A stretch of 64,000 bases of DNA from Adiantum capillus-veneris (GCA_014529385.2 CM043945.1:153637741-153701740); one strand, 5' to 3'. Numbered from the stretch's first letter, positions 34,761 to 47,444 are shown. Notes: generated from the letters alone by a model not told the origin. A program made the numbers and translations.

Positions 34761-37118
34761 TGATAGCCGTTTTTCGGCTCTCTGTAATTTCCATAGTGAG
34801 TTATCTCACCCTATCAAATCACTCAAACACTGTGGTTACCCTCACCCTTTCACTGTATATAGGTGCGTGTGAGTTAGGGGACTTTTCCCATATCTCCTTA
34901 CTGAAATAAAAAACCCTCAATTAGCTAGTCATTGGGCTAGTTGAGCCAAAAAAATATAAGTATATTATGGCCCATGCGTATGTAAATATTTCTTTGTATA
35001 TAGGGCCTAAATAAAAGATTTTTTCATAATTATTTTGGTATTAATTTAAATATTTCTACCTAGGTGTGTGTTATTTATGCTATGTACATTGCCTCACCAT
35101 TACCACATTTTTTCTTACCATTTTTCATACTCTTTATTCCATATAGAAATATTTTCATGTAAGCTTCTCTTATATTTGGTGTAACTCCACCCCAACAAAA
35201 ATCCAAAAAAACTAGTTTTATTTATGTGTATATTTTTTCACTATTGTGATTTTTCCCTTCCTACATCTATTTTGTTTTTTTTCTAAAAAATTAGAACACC
35301 AAAAATATTTATCTTTTTATGGTAGCCTCATAATGAGAGAGATTTCTTTTGACCCCTTTATATTTTTTCCACTTATATTATTTATATTTGACATGTACAT
35401 ATTTTTTAGACCCCTCAATATTTGATTTTCTTAGTTGTACTATTCACTTATATCATGATCTCAACAATATCTTCAATTATAGACCTACCAAATAAGGTCA
35501 AGGGTAGGTGGCATGCATACATGCACTATGGAGGGCTCACTCTTGGAGGTATTCAAAAGAATCATCCAAAGAAGGACCCCACAAGGACCTTGTGCAGTGG
35601 AAAAAAACGGTCGGTTTTGCTGAATTTTTAAAGTTCACTTGCTCTCCGAATTTGAAAAGGTGATACAAACAAAATTTGTAGCTCGTGGGCTGAACTTTTG
35701 CCTCAAATTTTTTCATATTTTTTTGAGCTACGAGCTGTGAGCTATGATTTTATTAGTGGACCCCAGTTTTCCCATGCTATGCAGCCACACTCTCTCTTCC
35801 ACTTTATCATTTTGCTCTTTCACACACACTTCTCCACTCATCATCCCCACCTCTCTCACCACTCCTCTCTGCACCCTACTCACCTTCTCCTCAACCTTGA
35901 AGAATAAGAGAAACCATGGTGAACTCATACCTCCCACACACAATTCCATTCCAAAATTGACCACCTAGTCTCATTTTTCCTCCTCCAAATTACCCATATC
36001 TAACAAAAAACCACAAAATTCAGCCTCTTCTCTTAAAAGACAGCATCATGGTGGTTGATTACTCAGCTTCAATTACCTTGTCTCTCAAGGAAGGTCAAGA
36101 GTGGAGAAAAAATATACCGTCAAAGCTAGTGGACCGTCAACAAGCGTCAAAATTGGCCCTACTCAAGACACTTGGAGCATCAACCTTGTAAGAAATCCAC
36201 CTTTTCTTACCTCTTAAGAGTTTTTCTTCCTTATTTGTATCCTACATGGATACTCCCATTGTAAATATCCAATTCCATTTGTAAATTAATACAAACTCTA
36301 CTAACACTAACCCACTATGAAAAGTCCTATCACCTCCATTTCTCTCCTCTCTCTTTCCCCACCAACTTCTTGATAATTCCAAGCAAAAGAAATTAGATAA
36401 ATTGCTAAAAATCTAACCCAACCATGGTTAGAGGAGTAACCCTAGCCTTCAAAATTGCTATAAAAGGAGGGTGTAGCTAGCACAAAAAGGGGGGGAGAAG
36501 AAAGAGCACTATGCTATAGCTTGAGAAGCCAAGCTCAACCTCTTGAGTGGAATCTCATTGGCATTAGGCATATGTATGTGTTGTATTAGGGGTGATTAGC
36601 AAGGGAACTCTATGCCATTGTAAGAGAGAGTGATCATTAAATTGAGAGTAGGAAATCTATCATTTCTCCTACTAGTGTAAGCCCAACATTTGCTGAATCA
36701 AGGAGGGTGAATTTGGACTAAGCATGGATACCTTGTCTCCCTTCCAGCGTGAAGTCATGGACAATAATGATGTGTAAGTGTCTTGGTGTTTTATTTAAGT
36801 TCTTGATAGCTTGTCTCTGGGTATTGTTATCAATTTAGCCATAAATCCCACATGCTGTAAGAGGGCGACAGGGTGGAGAGGACTCCCCTGGCGTTAAGAC
36901 AGTGATTGGGGTGGCTTTTTTTTCTTGTGATGTGTTGTGGTGTAATTTACTCAGGCTATGTTGAACAAATACTAATCTCACTTTGATTGGTCATGACAGA
37001 TTTGTAAGAAGGCATTAGTGCAACAAGCACCCCCTTCCCCCTTCTCTCTCTTTCTTACATATATATATTTATGTTTGCTTGATCATTAACGATACACTTC
37101 AAAGCAGCCCGAGCACCA

Positions 37119-37199
<81 letters not shown>

Positions 37200-37458
37200 T
37201 TTTAGTGTGTGAGAGTGTTCCATTGGTGTTAGGGTTAGTGTAAATTCCTTGCTTGTTTGTGGGTTGCTCTAACGATTCTCCTCTTTTGCGTCCTAGTTCG
37301 CTCTTAAACTAGGTGGTGCCCCTTGCGTAGTTGGGATTTGGCTGTGGGCTTGTTGTTTTGGTTTGTGTTGTGTTGTGCCCCAGCCCCATTGAGCAGCACG
37401 GGAGCCTTGAAGGGTGTCTAGAGGTTGCTCTTCTTGTTGCCCGCCCCGGACCGCTTCA
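34761..37458 (+). repeat. Gypsy 3' LTR
   Basis: 2698 bp, the partner of 26238-28906. It contains the TATAAAAGG box at 36459-36467 and a 72-bp (TC)n tract at 37125-37196. It is followed by the second CCAG target copy. Confidence 0.95.
37125..37196. repeat. (TC)n tract in the 3' LTR, 72 bp
   Basis: 42 bp longer than in the 5' LTR, although the rest of the two LTRs is about 98% alike. Confidence 0.95.
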
Positions 37459-40400
37459 CCAGCAATCAACATGTCATCCACATACAAAATTAGGATCAGC
37501 CAACTGCCATCCTTAGCCTTCTTTGTATATAGACAGTGATCGAACTCACTACGTTTGTAGCCTTGAGAAAGCATAAACTTGTGGAATTTATGGTACCATG
37601 CCCTCGGTGATTGTTTTAAGCCATAAAGACTCTTTAACAACTGGCATACCCAATCTTCCTTGCCTTTCTCAACAAACCCTTCTGGCTGCTGCATGTAAAT
37701 TTCCACATCTAAATCACCATGCAATAATGCTTTCTTGACATCCATTTGGTGCAACACCAAATCTAATATGGCAACAAATGTAATAAAGCATCTCAATGTA
37801 GTCATCTTGACCACCGGAGAGAAGACTTCATCAAAGTCAATGCCTTGTTCTTTCTTAAAGCCCTTGGGAACAAGCCTTGCTTTGTACTTTGGCTGACTAT
37901 CATGAGCGGTGATCTTATACCTGTAAACCCATTTACAGGGTAGATCCTTTTGCCCCGTGGTAATTTAACTAGCTTCCATGTTTGGTTTTTATGCAGAGCT
38001 GTCATCTCTGACTGCATGGCCAATTTCCAATTCCCGGAGTCCTTCATTTGCACTGCTTCCTTGTAACATGAAGGCTCATTGCAATCAGTCAACATGACAT
38101 AATTCATAGATGGAACAAACCTATCAGGAGGTCACGTGACACGTCCAGATCTATGCACAATAGCTGGCTCAGGCTCAGCCACAACCTGTGGTTCCACTCT
38201 ATCCTGTCCTTGCTTCTCTTGAGCCGTGACATTTTGTCTTGCACGTGCAGGTCCATCTTCTTGGAAGAAAACTCTTCTAATCTCCTCAACTCTCTCTGGT
38301 TTAGAATGATATTTGGATTCATTAAAGTGAACATCATTGCTGCGGACAACCTTTCTGGATTCGGGACCCCAAAGTCTGTACCCCGTCTCACCAGAATTAC
38401 CATAGCCTAGAAAGATGCACTTTCTACTCTTTGGCTCAAGTTTGCTCCTAAATTCCTTTGGAACGTGAGTATATGCCTCACAGCCAAAGACTCTGAGATG
38501 TTTGTATGAGGGAATTTTGCCTGACCATACCATCTCTGGCACTGAATCCTTCTGCAAAACCTTGCTAGGAGATCTATTTACAAGATGAGCAGCTATTGAT
38601 ATAGCTTCAGCCCAAAACCCATTTGGCAGATGTGCATTAGACAACATACGTCTGACCTTCTCTTGTATGGTCCTATTCATCCTCTCAGCAACACCATTTT
38701 GAGGAGGATTGTAAGGAGCAATAAGTTCACGTTTTATACCTTTTGACTCACAAAAGTCCTGAAAGGCCTTTGAAACATACTCTCCACCATTGTCAGTGCG
38801 TAAGCATTTAAGCTTCTTGCCACTCTGGTTCTCCACAAGTGTCACAAAAGTTTTGAAAACACTAAACGCTTCATCCTTGTGCTTGAGAAAGTAAACCCAT
38901 ACTTTCCTCGAGTAATCATCTATAAATGTCATAAAGTAAGAAGCTCCCCCTAGAGATAGGTTAGGCATAGGTCCACACAAATTACTACGAACAAGTGCCA
39001 ACTGTGTATCTCTTCTACTGCTTCTATGCTTATGTGGCTGCTGTGTTTGCTTACCATACAGACAATGTTCACAGAATTCAAAATCATTAAATGAAAAGCG
39101 AGGAAAATAACCAGAACGAGACAAGATTTCCATTCCCTTCTTGGACATATGTCCTAACCGGCTATGCCACAAAGAAACGTTCGGCTGCTCCGTTACATTG
39201 ATTACATTTTTAGAGACATTTGATACATAAATCATGTAAAGTCCTCCACACTTTACTCCATGTGCTACTGTCATAGAACCCTTGGATATCTTCCACATGT
39301 TCGGTCCAAAAATGGTGACGTAGCCAGCATCATCAAGTAAACTTGTGCTGATCAAGCTCTTTGTAATTGCGGGAACATGTCTCACATTCTTCAGCGTGAA
39401 AGAAGAGCCATTCTGAAACTTCAATTGAACATCTCCAACACCTAAGATCTCACATGTCTGCCCATTGCCTAGCCGAACATGATCTTTAGTGGTCACATAA
39501 GAAGTAAACCACTCCTTGTTTGGAGACACATGAAGTGATGCCCCTGAGTCTATAATCCAGTCACTCAGTGCATTTCCATCAGATGCTGTAAGAAGAGCTG
39601 AGTCCATTGTATTCTTCAAGAAGTAGATGTCTCCTGACACTAGACTGTCATCCTATGCAACAATGTTTGTCACATTTATTTCTTGAATCTTCACTGAGGA
39701 CTTTTTCTTCTCACCATGGTCTTCAGCTTTCTCTTTGCCTTTTTTTGCTTTCCATTCTCTGCAGTCTCTTTTCATGTGACCCTTCTTGCCACAATGGTAG
39801 CATTCCATGTCACTCTTGCCTTTAGCAATTTGGGACTTTCTACGAGATTGATTCCTCTTTCCACCTTTGTACTTTTATTTGGTCCTTCCCCTGACAACTA
39901 AGGCTGTTCCTTTGCCTTTGTCCATTGTCTTTCTATTGGTTTCTTCAGTAAGCAGACTTCCTTCTACACCTGCTATGTTCAAACCATCTGGAGGTGCAGA
40001 ATTACTCAAAGCTGTGCGAAAAGTGTCCCAACTTTCCTGCAATGTGATCAACAGGAACATAGCTCTAACAGGTTTATCAAACTTGACACCTTGAGCTGAC
40101 AACTGACTATAGATTGTGTTGAATTCATTTAGATGATTGGACATAGGTGTCCCTTCTTTCATCTTCAAGTCAACAAGCTTCTTAAGCCAGTATACCTGTG
40201 AAGCTGCACTCTGCTTCTCATAAAGATCACTCAGCTTTAACCATGCTTGATCAGCTGACATCTCGTCTGTTACATTAAAGTAAACGCTTTCTGCCAAAGT
40301 CAGCATAATGGTAGAAAGTGCTAATTCATCCATTTCGCTCCATTCATCTTCGTCCATATCTTCTGGTTTTATTCCCTTGAGCTTATTAGGTTTTATCTGC

Positions 40401-40504
40401 TTCTTTTGTACCAACACGTACCAAATTTGCTTCTTCCACAATGGGAAATTGGTTCCATCCAGCTTCTTGATATTGTAAAGAGCAGTGTCCTGTGATCCAG
40501 CCAT
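37459..40504 (-). pseudogene. Copia gag, protease, integrase and RT 5' part
   Basis: The ATG at 40504 starts gag (MAGSQDTALYNIKKLDGTNF), with a zinc knuckle CYHCGKKGHMKRDC near 39775. The same frame continues to protease (DSGASLHVS), GAG-pre-integrase (LWHSRLGHMSKKG), the integrase zinc region (CEHCLYGK) and core (TFIDDYSRK; RTDNGGEY; NGVAERMNRT), and on to RT. Breaks: TAA at 39875-39877, TAG near 39655, TGA at 38132-38134 (an Arg CGA codon is likely in the parent), and a one-base frame change near 37935-37950. RT then runs as MDVKKALLHGDL, SLYGLKQSPRAWY and ILYVDDMLIAG, and stops at the gypsy insertion. The rest of RT lies at 26237-25300. It was partly decayed before or after insertion; which cannot be told by eye. 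Confidence 0.93.
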
Positions 40505-41590
40505 AGCTACGCTTCACAGTAGTTTACTTTTCTGGGAAAAATTCGGCAGAGTTTCCCCTGTAAACTGACCTCTGAACCAATATCAACCTGTCAAATGAAC
40601 CAAGAAAGCTTCAGATTCTGCAGAAATTTTGGCAGAGTCTCCTTTGTAAAATGGCTCTGGTGTACTAAAAAAACAGACCAAAAAAACAGCTCAAAAAACA
40701 CTGTCTCTCTGACACTGTAAGCTGCGGGTAAACCTGTCCTGCACCTGTACTGTCTCTGACTGTCCTGTCACTGTCCTGTAAGCATAGACTGCGACAATGC
40801 CTCAACGGCAGTAAAGCAAAGATGCAATCCCAACTGTCTAACTCACAGTCAATACATCCTAGCTGCCTATCTAAGGGTGCTCGAGGGATCGCTCCAAGAC
40901 CTGTATCACGGAAAGGATCTCAACATTCGAGAATCCCCCAGCTCAATAAAACCTCACTCGACCCTCAACAAAGGTTGCAGTAAATCCGACAGTACATAGA
41001 CTTCCCACAAAGTCATACATCCACAAATTTCCCACTATATGCTGTAACTGTTGCGGCGGTTGTTTGCTGCGTGACTCACAGCCAGCAAACCCTCAACAAA
41101 CATACATCATCTCTGACAATACATCCCATGTGGAAGTACCTGCAATGTCAGGATGAAATCTGGAATATCAAGCAGCAAACACAAGCTACCTGATGAACTA
41201 GTGGATGTCGCCTACAGTCTGTGTGTAGATGCGCCCGTGTCGTATGTGACACGCCTCCAAGAACTGTGAGCCGTCCTTCGATGTGTAGACAGCCACAAAT
41301 CAACACTCTGGGAGTGTCGATATCCTCAGCACCTGCAGTCGTAGGCCGAAAACCCCAAATTTGCAGAGTCGGATCAGCGCCCGCTGAGACCACGTAGTCG
41401 AAAATGGCCTGCGCAGACCTTTGTCGAAGCCGAACGGTGGCCGAGATGACCTCAGAATGAAATTCTGAGAACACCAAGCTCTTTGGGCTTTCCCACAGGA
41501 TTTGGGGCCGTGTCTTCGCCTGTCAAATTTCACTCCAATCTAAGCTAGTGACTCTAGCCTCCTACAGTGCTGCCCCGAGCCTCGATCTGA
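40505..41590 (-). other. Copia 5' leader
   Basis: About 1.1 kb between the primer site and gag. It holds minus-strand open frames (for example 41477-41148) with no recognisable domain. A long untranslated leader is the simplest reading. Confidence 0.6.
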
Positions 41591-41604
41591 GCTCTGATAC
41601 CAAT
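41591..41604 (-). promoter_or_regulatory. Copia primer-binding site (initiator Met tRNA)
   Basis: The minus strand reads ATTGGTATCAGAGC. TGGTATCAGAGC is the standard complement of the plant initiator-Met tRNA 3' end, placed two bases inside the 5' LTR. Confidence 0.92.
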
Positions 41605-41796
41605 TGAAGGAGTACGAGCGGAAGTGCGACGCAAAAGAGAGTGCGAGAAGAAGAGCACGACGATATGGTGAACTTTCTCTACTGTAATGTGTAGAGCATA
41701 GTGAGTTCTTATTAGGTTTTTACAAAAGAATATGTGTACATACCTGGCGGCCCGCCCACTTACCTGGGCGACCACATTGGGATTTATACCCCAACA
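41605..41796 (-). repeat. Copia 5' LTR
   Basis: 192 bp, the partner of 25019-25210. Differences seen by hand are two in the CGCGAGAG/CGCAAAAG stretch, two at CTCGCTCT/CTTTCTCT, and single changes near 41745 and 41782. Confidence 0.95.
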
Positions 41797-42170
41797 GGAC
41801 CCCCTTCTTGGTCGTCTCGTACTAAACTAGACAATGGAAAATCTCTCTCTCCATTTTTTTCTCTCTACAAACCACGTCCCACACATGGCATCTCTCTATT
41901 TGTCTCTCTCTCTCTTTCTCTTTCCTATGATCATCCCATTTTTCCCTCATACCCATCAAACCATCTAGTTAGATTTTTCTTAGTAAACTCCAAAACCAAA
42001 ATTGAGTCAGTCTACTCCCTCATATCATAAAGTGCAAGCCCCTTGGTATTTAATATTTAAATTAAGAGGTGGAGGAAATATTTTGATTGTGCTGAGTTAT
42101 GTATGGTTAGTTTTTCATAACCTTGAGACAGCGTGAACTTGTCAAACTTTTGGTATCAATACCTTGAGCC
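41797..42170. other. Spacer with short CT-rich runs
   Basis: No gene is seen. It contains imperfect CTCTCT stretches at about 41840-41925. Confidence 0.5.
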
Positions 42171-43660
42171 TTACTTCAGGCCAGACAATGCGTTATTTAG
42201 TCTACAAACTAGCTCTTGATTTTTAGGATTAACTTCAAAACCCTCTCGTTGCTTCATGCAAACATCCTCATCAAGATCCCCATGAAGAAAAGTCTTCACA
42301 TCTATTTGTATAAGTTCCATGTTTTCAATGGCCACTAAACCAATCATAGCGTGCAATGTAGTCAGCTTGACTACAAGATAAAAAATCTCATGAATGTCCA
42401 CACCCTTATTTTGTTTGAAAACTTTAGCAACCAAATGAGCCTTATACTAGGCTGTGGATCTTTTGTGGTGTAGGGACTATTTTCCTTGGGGGGAGATTTG
42501 ACTAAGTCTCAAGTTTTATTCATCACAATAGAGTTATACTCTGATTGCATAGCCTGCTCCCACTTCATGATATCTTTCATCCGAATAGCTTCTCTGTAGC
42601 ATATTGACTCACCACAGTCAGTAAACAATACATGATGTATTCCTGGCTAAAAAAGTTAGCACTTAAATCAAGGATCCAATTCTGTGCATAATACTCATCC
42701 TCTATAGCCAAATAATTTTGGTGTAACATTTGCACTAAAAATCAACATATTAGAGGGAGATGTGACGTGTTCTTCAAGAATGACCTCAACACATGGAGAC
42801 TAAACACATGGAGACTCAACTACATTGATCTCCTCAATCTTCACACTAATTTTGGAAGCACGGTCATACTTTTCATTTGCCTTCTTCTTCTCTTGTTGCA
42901 CTATGCAGCAATCTTTCTTTAAGTGTCCTACTTATGGCAATGGTAACATTCAACATTGCGTATGAGTTTTTCTCAACTCTTGTTGTGAGACCTATGCTCC
43001 TTACTCTTAGCAATGTTATGTTCACGACCTATTTGCCCTTTAGAACCATTGGAAACATAAGCATTATCATGTCCCCCACTACAATCAAATGACTGGTGTC
43101 TAATCTCCTCAATGACTAAAGCACTAGTCACATCATTGAAAACCATTTTTTTACCTACGGTGGAATTGCTTATGGCCGTATTAAAATTGTCCCATGAACT
43201 AGGCAAAGACAAAATCAAGAATATGGATTTCATCTCATCAACAAAATTCATTCCTTTTGATGTCAATTGAAGAGTTAAACTCATTGAGACAAACATAAAG
43301 TTTTCGTTCATGTCTAAACAGATGAGTTTCTTCATCAAGAAAACCTTGTTGGAAGCACTTTTTCTTCACATGCACAACATAAATTGTCCCATAAATCTCT
43401 CGTATTAGTCTTATCCATAATCGTGAAGAAAATGGGCTCACCAAGATGGAAACATATAGTAGACACAAATTTTGCATCAATAATCTTCCACTATGCATAA
43501 ATGTATCCATCACCCTCTTGGAAATCTACCAATGCCTCATGAAGACCTTTGTTGATCAAAACATCCTTGATTTGTTCTTTCATTATAGTAAAGTTTGTGC
43601 CATCAAACTTGTAAAAATAATACTCCTCTTTTTATGAGAAAGAGGCCATCACTGACAAGA
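42171..43660 (-). pseudogene. Second copia element, internally deleted remnant
   Basis: On the minus strand the upper part (about 43640-42880) is copia gag: FNTAISNSTVGKKMVF is the usual gag core text, and a worn CYHC knuckle start lies near 42940. The lower part jumps to reverse transcriptase: EQAMQSEYNSIVMNKT near 42560, then LVAIENMELIQIDVKTFLHG and MKQREGFEV near 42330-42240. Protease and integrase are missing between them, so a deletion of about 2 kb is inferred. Stops and frame changes are frequent. No LTR ends were recognised. It is an older relative of the copia at 25-42 kb, not a copy of it. Confidence 0.8.
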
Positions 43661-45321
43661 GGTATTTGCACTAATCAAGAGTGACATGATTTATGGAAAA
43701 TTGTTGCAAGAAAATGTGCCAAGTGCCCTCTATAAAAGGAGCATAATCTAAACTAAAATAGGACCAAAAGTGCCACTATACACAAAAAACAGACTCGGGG
43801 GAGAAATCTGATAGAGTCTTTGTGGTACGAGGAGAAAATTTTTAGTCCAAAAGAGTATCAAATATGAATCCCAGGGCACAAACAACATGTAAAAAACAAA
43901 ATATAGTCACAATTTTGTATAAACTAGTTGCATAACTAGTCATAGGACAACCAACATGGCTTCAGTAGCACCTATCCCACTCTATACATAACCTATGGCA
44001 AGGCCACACAATGGGGATCTCTAGATACTTGTATCATTGAAGGTGTCTCATATATTTGAGAACACCCAAGCTCAAAGAAAACCCTCACAAAATATCAATA
44101 AGCACAGTCATAGTCCAGTATTAGAAAGGACCATCTTCTAGACCAGGTCTCAAAAACGGTTGGGTAACTGCAAAAACAAGCCCAGTTGGCTCCACAAATG
44201 TCATATGAGGACCATGTCTACAACTCAACGGACATAAATTGTGTAGTCTCTTCAACTAGTAGGACCTACACTCAAACATGCCAACAATATGCAAGTAGTG
44301 TATTAACCAAGATCCCAGTAGGGATAAGTCTCAAAAGAGTACACAACACTCAAAAGTTCACAACATATGCATCTCAAATACAGATAACTTCCCACTGAGA
44401 AGGTAAATTGATGCAAAACCTATCAAGTTGGGTAAATCTACAATGAATACACCTGTGTCCAATAGAAACCTACAACTTATCTAGGATGCAAGAATATGGT
44501 GAATCAAGGAGATCAAATCACAAGTGAGCCACATGTGTCATACATGAGTGTTAATCACACATGGCATAACACAAACAATTTTTGACATTGTAAGAGAGAT
44601 TGAGAAAAATATATAATGTGAAGTCTCCATCTGCAAATGATGATGCAAACCATTATACCTTGGCCGGAAAACGGTCATGGATCGGTGAAAATGCAATCCA
44701 ACTGTTAACTGAGTCAACGTCAGTTAACAGAAGCTGCTAAAGACCGAAGATGTATGAATGCACATCGAGGATGAATACAAACAAGCATTAAAAATTGGAG
44801 TTACACATTTTTCACGTTTTCCCAAAATGGTCATGTATTGTAAATTCTTGATTTTTTTCAAGCCATTGTAATATTTTAATGTGTTATGGGCTCAATGAAA
44901 GTTCCAAGCTATACAGAACAGGTCAGTTAGTGTGTCTAGGTAGCAGATTTAGTGAGTGGTGGAGCCCTAAAGGCCGTGGGTGCCCGGACATTGCATATTT
45001 TTACCCTAGGTATATAAGGCAGTGTCTAAAAGAAATTAGGGCTCTCAAGCTCATTAGTTGAGAGCACTCTTTGGTGAGAGCTCTTGAGGTGTGTGGCTAT
45101 GGAGTCCTTGAGCTTCTCCTTGCTCATGTGACTTGGTTAACACTAATCAATGCTTAATTCTCTTTCACTATGCCTCTCTCATGCTTCTTATGATTGCCTA
45201 CAATGCTTAGATTAGCTAGATCATAACTAATTAGTGGTTAGTCCCTCTCTAATCTTGTGTGAATTCCCTCTTTTTCTCGTGTTGTGCATGTAAGTTTGAT
45301 TGGAGTGTGGTGCTTGATAGA

Positions 45322-45387
<66 letters not shown>

Positions 45388-45787
45388 TCCAATTAGTGTG
45401 TTGAATGATAGGATTAGTGTTGTGTGTGTCTTGCGATCGTTAGTGTGTGTGATTGGGTTGATTAGAGGTGAAGGGAAGGGGATGTGGATATTGCCCTTGA
45501 TTGTGGCTTAGCCCCTCCATAGGCCAAGAAGCTCACCTCATAGAGTAAACAATTCTTGTTTCCATGATTAGCTCACTAATCGTGTGAGTGTTTCCATGCC
45601 CTAGCCGGGTAGCACATTCCTCGGGATTGATAATTTTGTTGTTCATTGGAGCTATGCAATGATGGGACCCCCAACACCAACTAGGATTCCAATGCCAATA
45701 AATACCACCTCCAATAACTTTTCTTCCAAATCAAGTGATGGGACTTGATAATCAGGTGCTCTATATGATGTCAAGGACACTATATGT
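43661..45787. other. Anonymous sequence, possible old LTR around 44.9-45.5 kb
   Basis: No genes are supported. Around 45000-45020 a TATATAAGG box is followed by text with repeated GAGCTC/GAGAGC phrases, which would fit an LTR promoter. Paired ends were not found. Confidence 0.35.
45324..45385. repeat. (TG)n microsatellite, about 62 bp
   Basis: Uninterrupted TG run. Confidence 0.97.
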
Positions 45788-45961
45788 TGAGGTGGTCCGG
45801 GGCGGACAACAAGAAGAGTGGCCTCTAAGCACTCTTCTAGGCTCCCGTGCTACTCAATTGGGTTGGGGTTGGCAAAAACAACAAACGTACACACAAACCC
45901 GCAACATAACCCTACACAAATTTGGGGCACCACCTAGTTTTGGATGCAAACTAGGACGCAT

Positions 45962-45963
<2 letters not shown>

Positions 45964-46035
<72 letters not shown>
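45964..46035. repeat. (GA)n tract in the gypsy-2 3' LTR, 72 bp
   Basis: The reverse-strand equivalent of the (TC)n tract in the other LTRs. It produces a long RERERE open frame that is not a gene. Confidence 0.95.
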
Positions 46036-46037
<2 letters not shown>

Positions 46038-46672
46038 CGGGCTGCTTTGAAATGTATTGGTAGTGATCAAGCAAAATCAAATATATATGTAAGAAACAGA
46101 GAGAAGGGGGAAGGGGTGCTTGCTGCACTAATACCTTCTTTCAAATCTGTCATGACCAATCAAAGTGAGATTAGTATTTGTTCAACATAGCTTGAGTAAA
46201 TTACACAGTAACTGATCACAAGAAAAGCCACCCCAATCACTGTCTTACGGCCAGGGGAGTCCTCTCCACCTTATCGACCTCTTACAGTATGTGGGATTTA
46301 TATCTAAATTGATAAAAACACCCAGAGACAAGCTATCAAGAACTTGAATAAAACACCAAGACACTTACACATCATTGTTGTCCATGACTCCACGTTGGAA
46401 GAGAGACAAAGTATCCATGATTAATCCAACTCGACCCTCCTTGATTCAGCAAATGTTGGGCTTACACTAGTAGGAGAATGATAGATTTCCTACTCTCAAT
46501 TGAATGATCACTCTCTATTACAATGGCAGAGAGCTCCCTTGCTAATCACCCCTAATACAACACATACATATGCATAAGCCAATGAGATTCCACTCAAGAG
46601 GTTGAGCTTGGCTTCTCAAGCTATAACATAGTGCTCTTGCTTATGGCTTCTTCCTTTTATGCTAGCTACACC

Positions 46673-47425
46673 CCAGGGGATTCACTCTATATACAAAACA
46701 GGACGCCACTTGCGAGCGGACAACTTTGATAAAATCCCTATATACGATTCATATTAGTCAATATAACCCCCCTTTATATGCTTATATCACAATCAATGAA
46801 GAAAACTATCATACCCCTATCTTACATTAAAAAATTAGGTCTCACATAATCTAATTGAGTAAACTTAGTCAAAGAGTATATAGCATAGTGACTAGCAAGG
46901 TACTAAGGAATCACTTCTATTTATAATTAGATGTATCAATGTGTCTTACTTTGACTTTCAAACTTTGTGCTTGATCAGTCTTCACTTTGGATACCCATCC
47001 AATTTTTATCCATCTTAATTAATCAATAAACATGGTTATAAATTTGTGTTAGGTTCTCCGTGTAAATTTGCATATATACAAACTCTTTATATCTTTCATC
47101 CCACAACAAATGAACTATTGTCACAAAATAAGCAATTGATACAAACCACTGCTATTTCTTGCATGTATCTTTGCAGCTATTGACTGACAAGTTCCAGAGA
47201 AGACTCTTTTGGAAAGCCATGATTTTGAAACACAAAAGCTTCCTCTCATTTTTCCCCTTTCTAACTTCCCCCCCTAAATATGATAACCTTCCTCCTTATT
47301 TTTAAGTTTGGGAGAGAAATTATTGGGGGCCTGCCCCTAACTTATACACTTATGTAACTTGTAAAAAAAGACCCCTCCCATTCACTTACGTGGTGCGGTA
47401 AGTTTTCCATGGTGAATCCCCCGGG
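46673..47425. mobile_element. hAT-like non-autonomous element inside the LTR
   Basis: The interval is absent from the other LTRs. Its ends are inverted repeats: CCAGGGGATTCAC on the left and GTGAATCCCCCGGG on the right. Flanks GCTACACC (46665-46672) and GCTACATC (47426-47433) match at seven of eight positions. An 8-bp target duplication with CAGGGG-type ends fits the hAT superfamily. No transposase frame is present. Confidence 0.82.
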
Positions 47426-47435
47426 GCTACATCCT

Positions 47436-47444
47436 CCTTTTATA
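47436..47444 (-). promoter_or_regulatory. TATA box of the gypsy-2 3' LTR
   Basis: Minus-strand TATAAAAGG, the same box as in the young element. The hAT-like insertion starts about 10 bp downstream of it. Confidence 0.6.

Larger units (their letters stand above)
26238..37458 (+). mobile_element. Ty3/gypsy (Tat-like) retrotransposon, nearly complete
   Basis: An 11.2-kb element with LTRs of 2669 and 2698 bp (TG...CA ends), a primer site, one gag-pol frame and a polypurine tract. It lies in the reverse transcriptase of the copia element, in the opposite orientation. The flanking duplication is 4 bp, CCAG. A second RNase H domain between RT/RNase H and integrase places it with Tat-type elements. 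LTR divergence is about 1.5% by hand count, ignoring indels, so it is young. Confidence 0.95.
25019..41796 (-). mobile_element. Ty1/copia LTR retrotransposon interrupted by a gypsy element
   Basis: Two 192-bp LTRs bound the element. On the minus strand it runs from the 5' LTR (41796-41605) through an initiator-Met tRNA primer site, gag, protease, integrase, RT and RNase H to a polypurine tract and the 3' LTR (25210-25019). Flanks are GAACC on the left and GGACC on the right, probably a 5-bp target duplication with one change. The host copia is about 5.6 kb once the 11.2-kb insertion at 26238-37458 is set aside. The two LTRs differ at about six positions by hand count. Confidence 0.95.

Noticed and set aside
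41148-41477. ORF in the copia leader as an extra element gene
   Set aside because: No recognisable domain, and two overlapping frames of similar length occur there; the leader explanation is simpler.
45735-46190. 151-codon ORF with a long RERERE run
   Set aside because: It starts outside the gypsy-2 LTR, runs across the LTR end and owes most of its length to the (GA)n tract.
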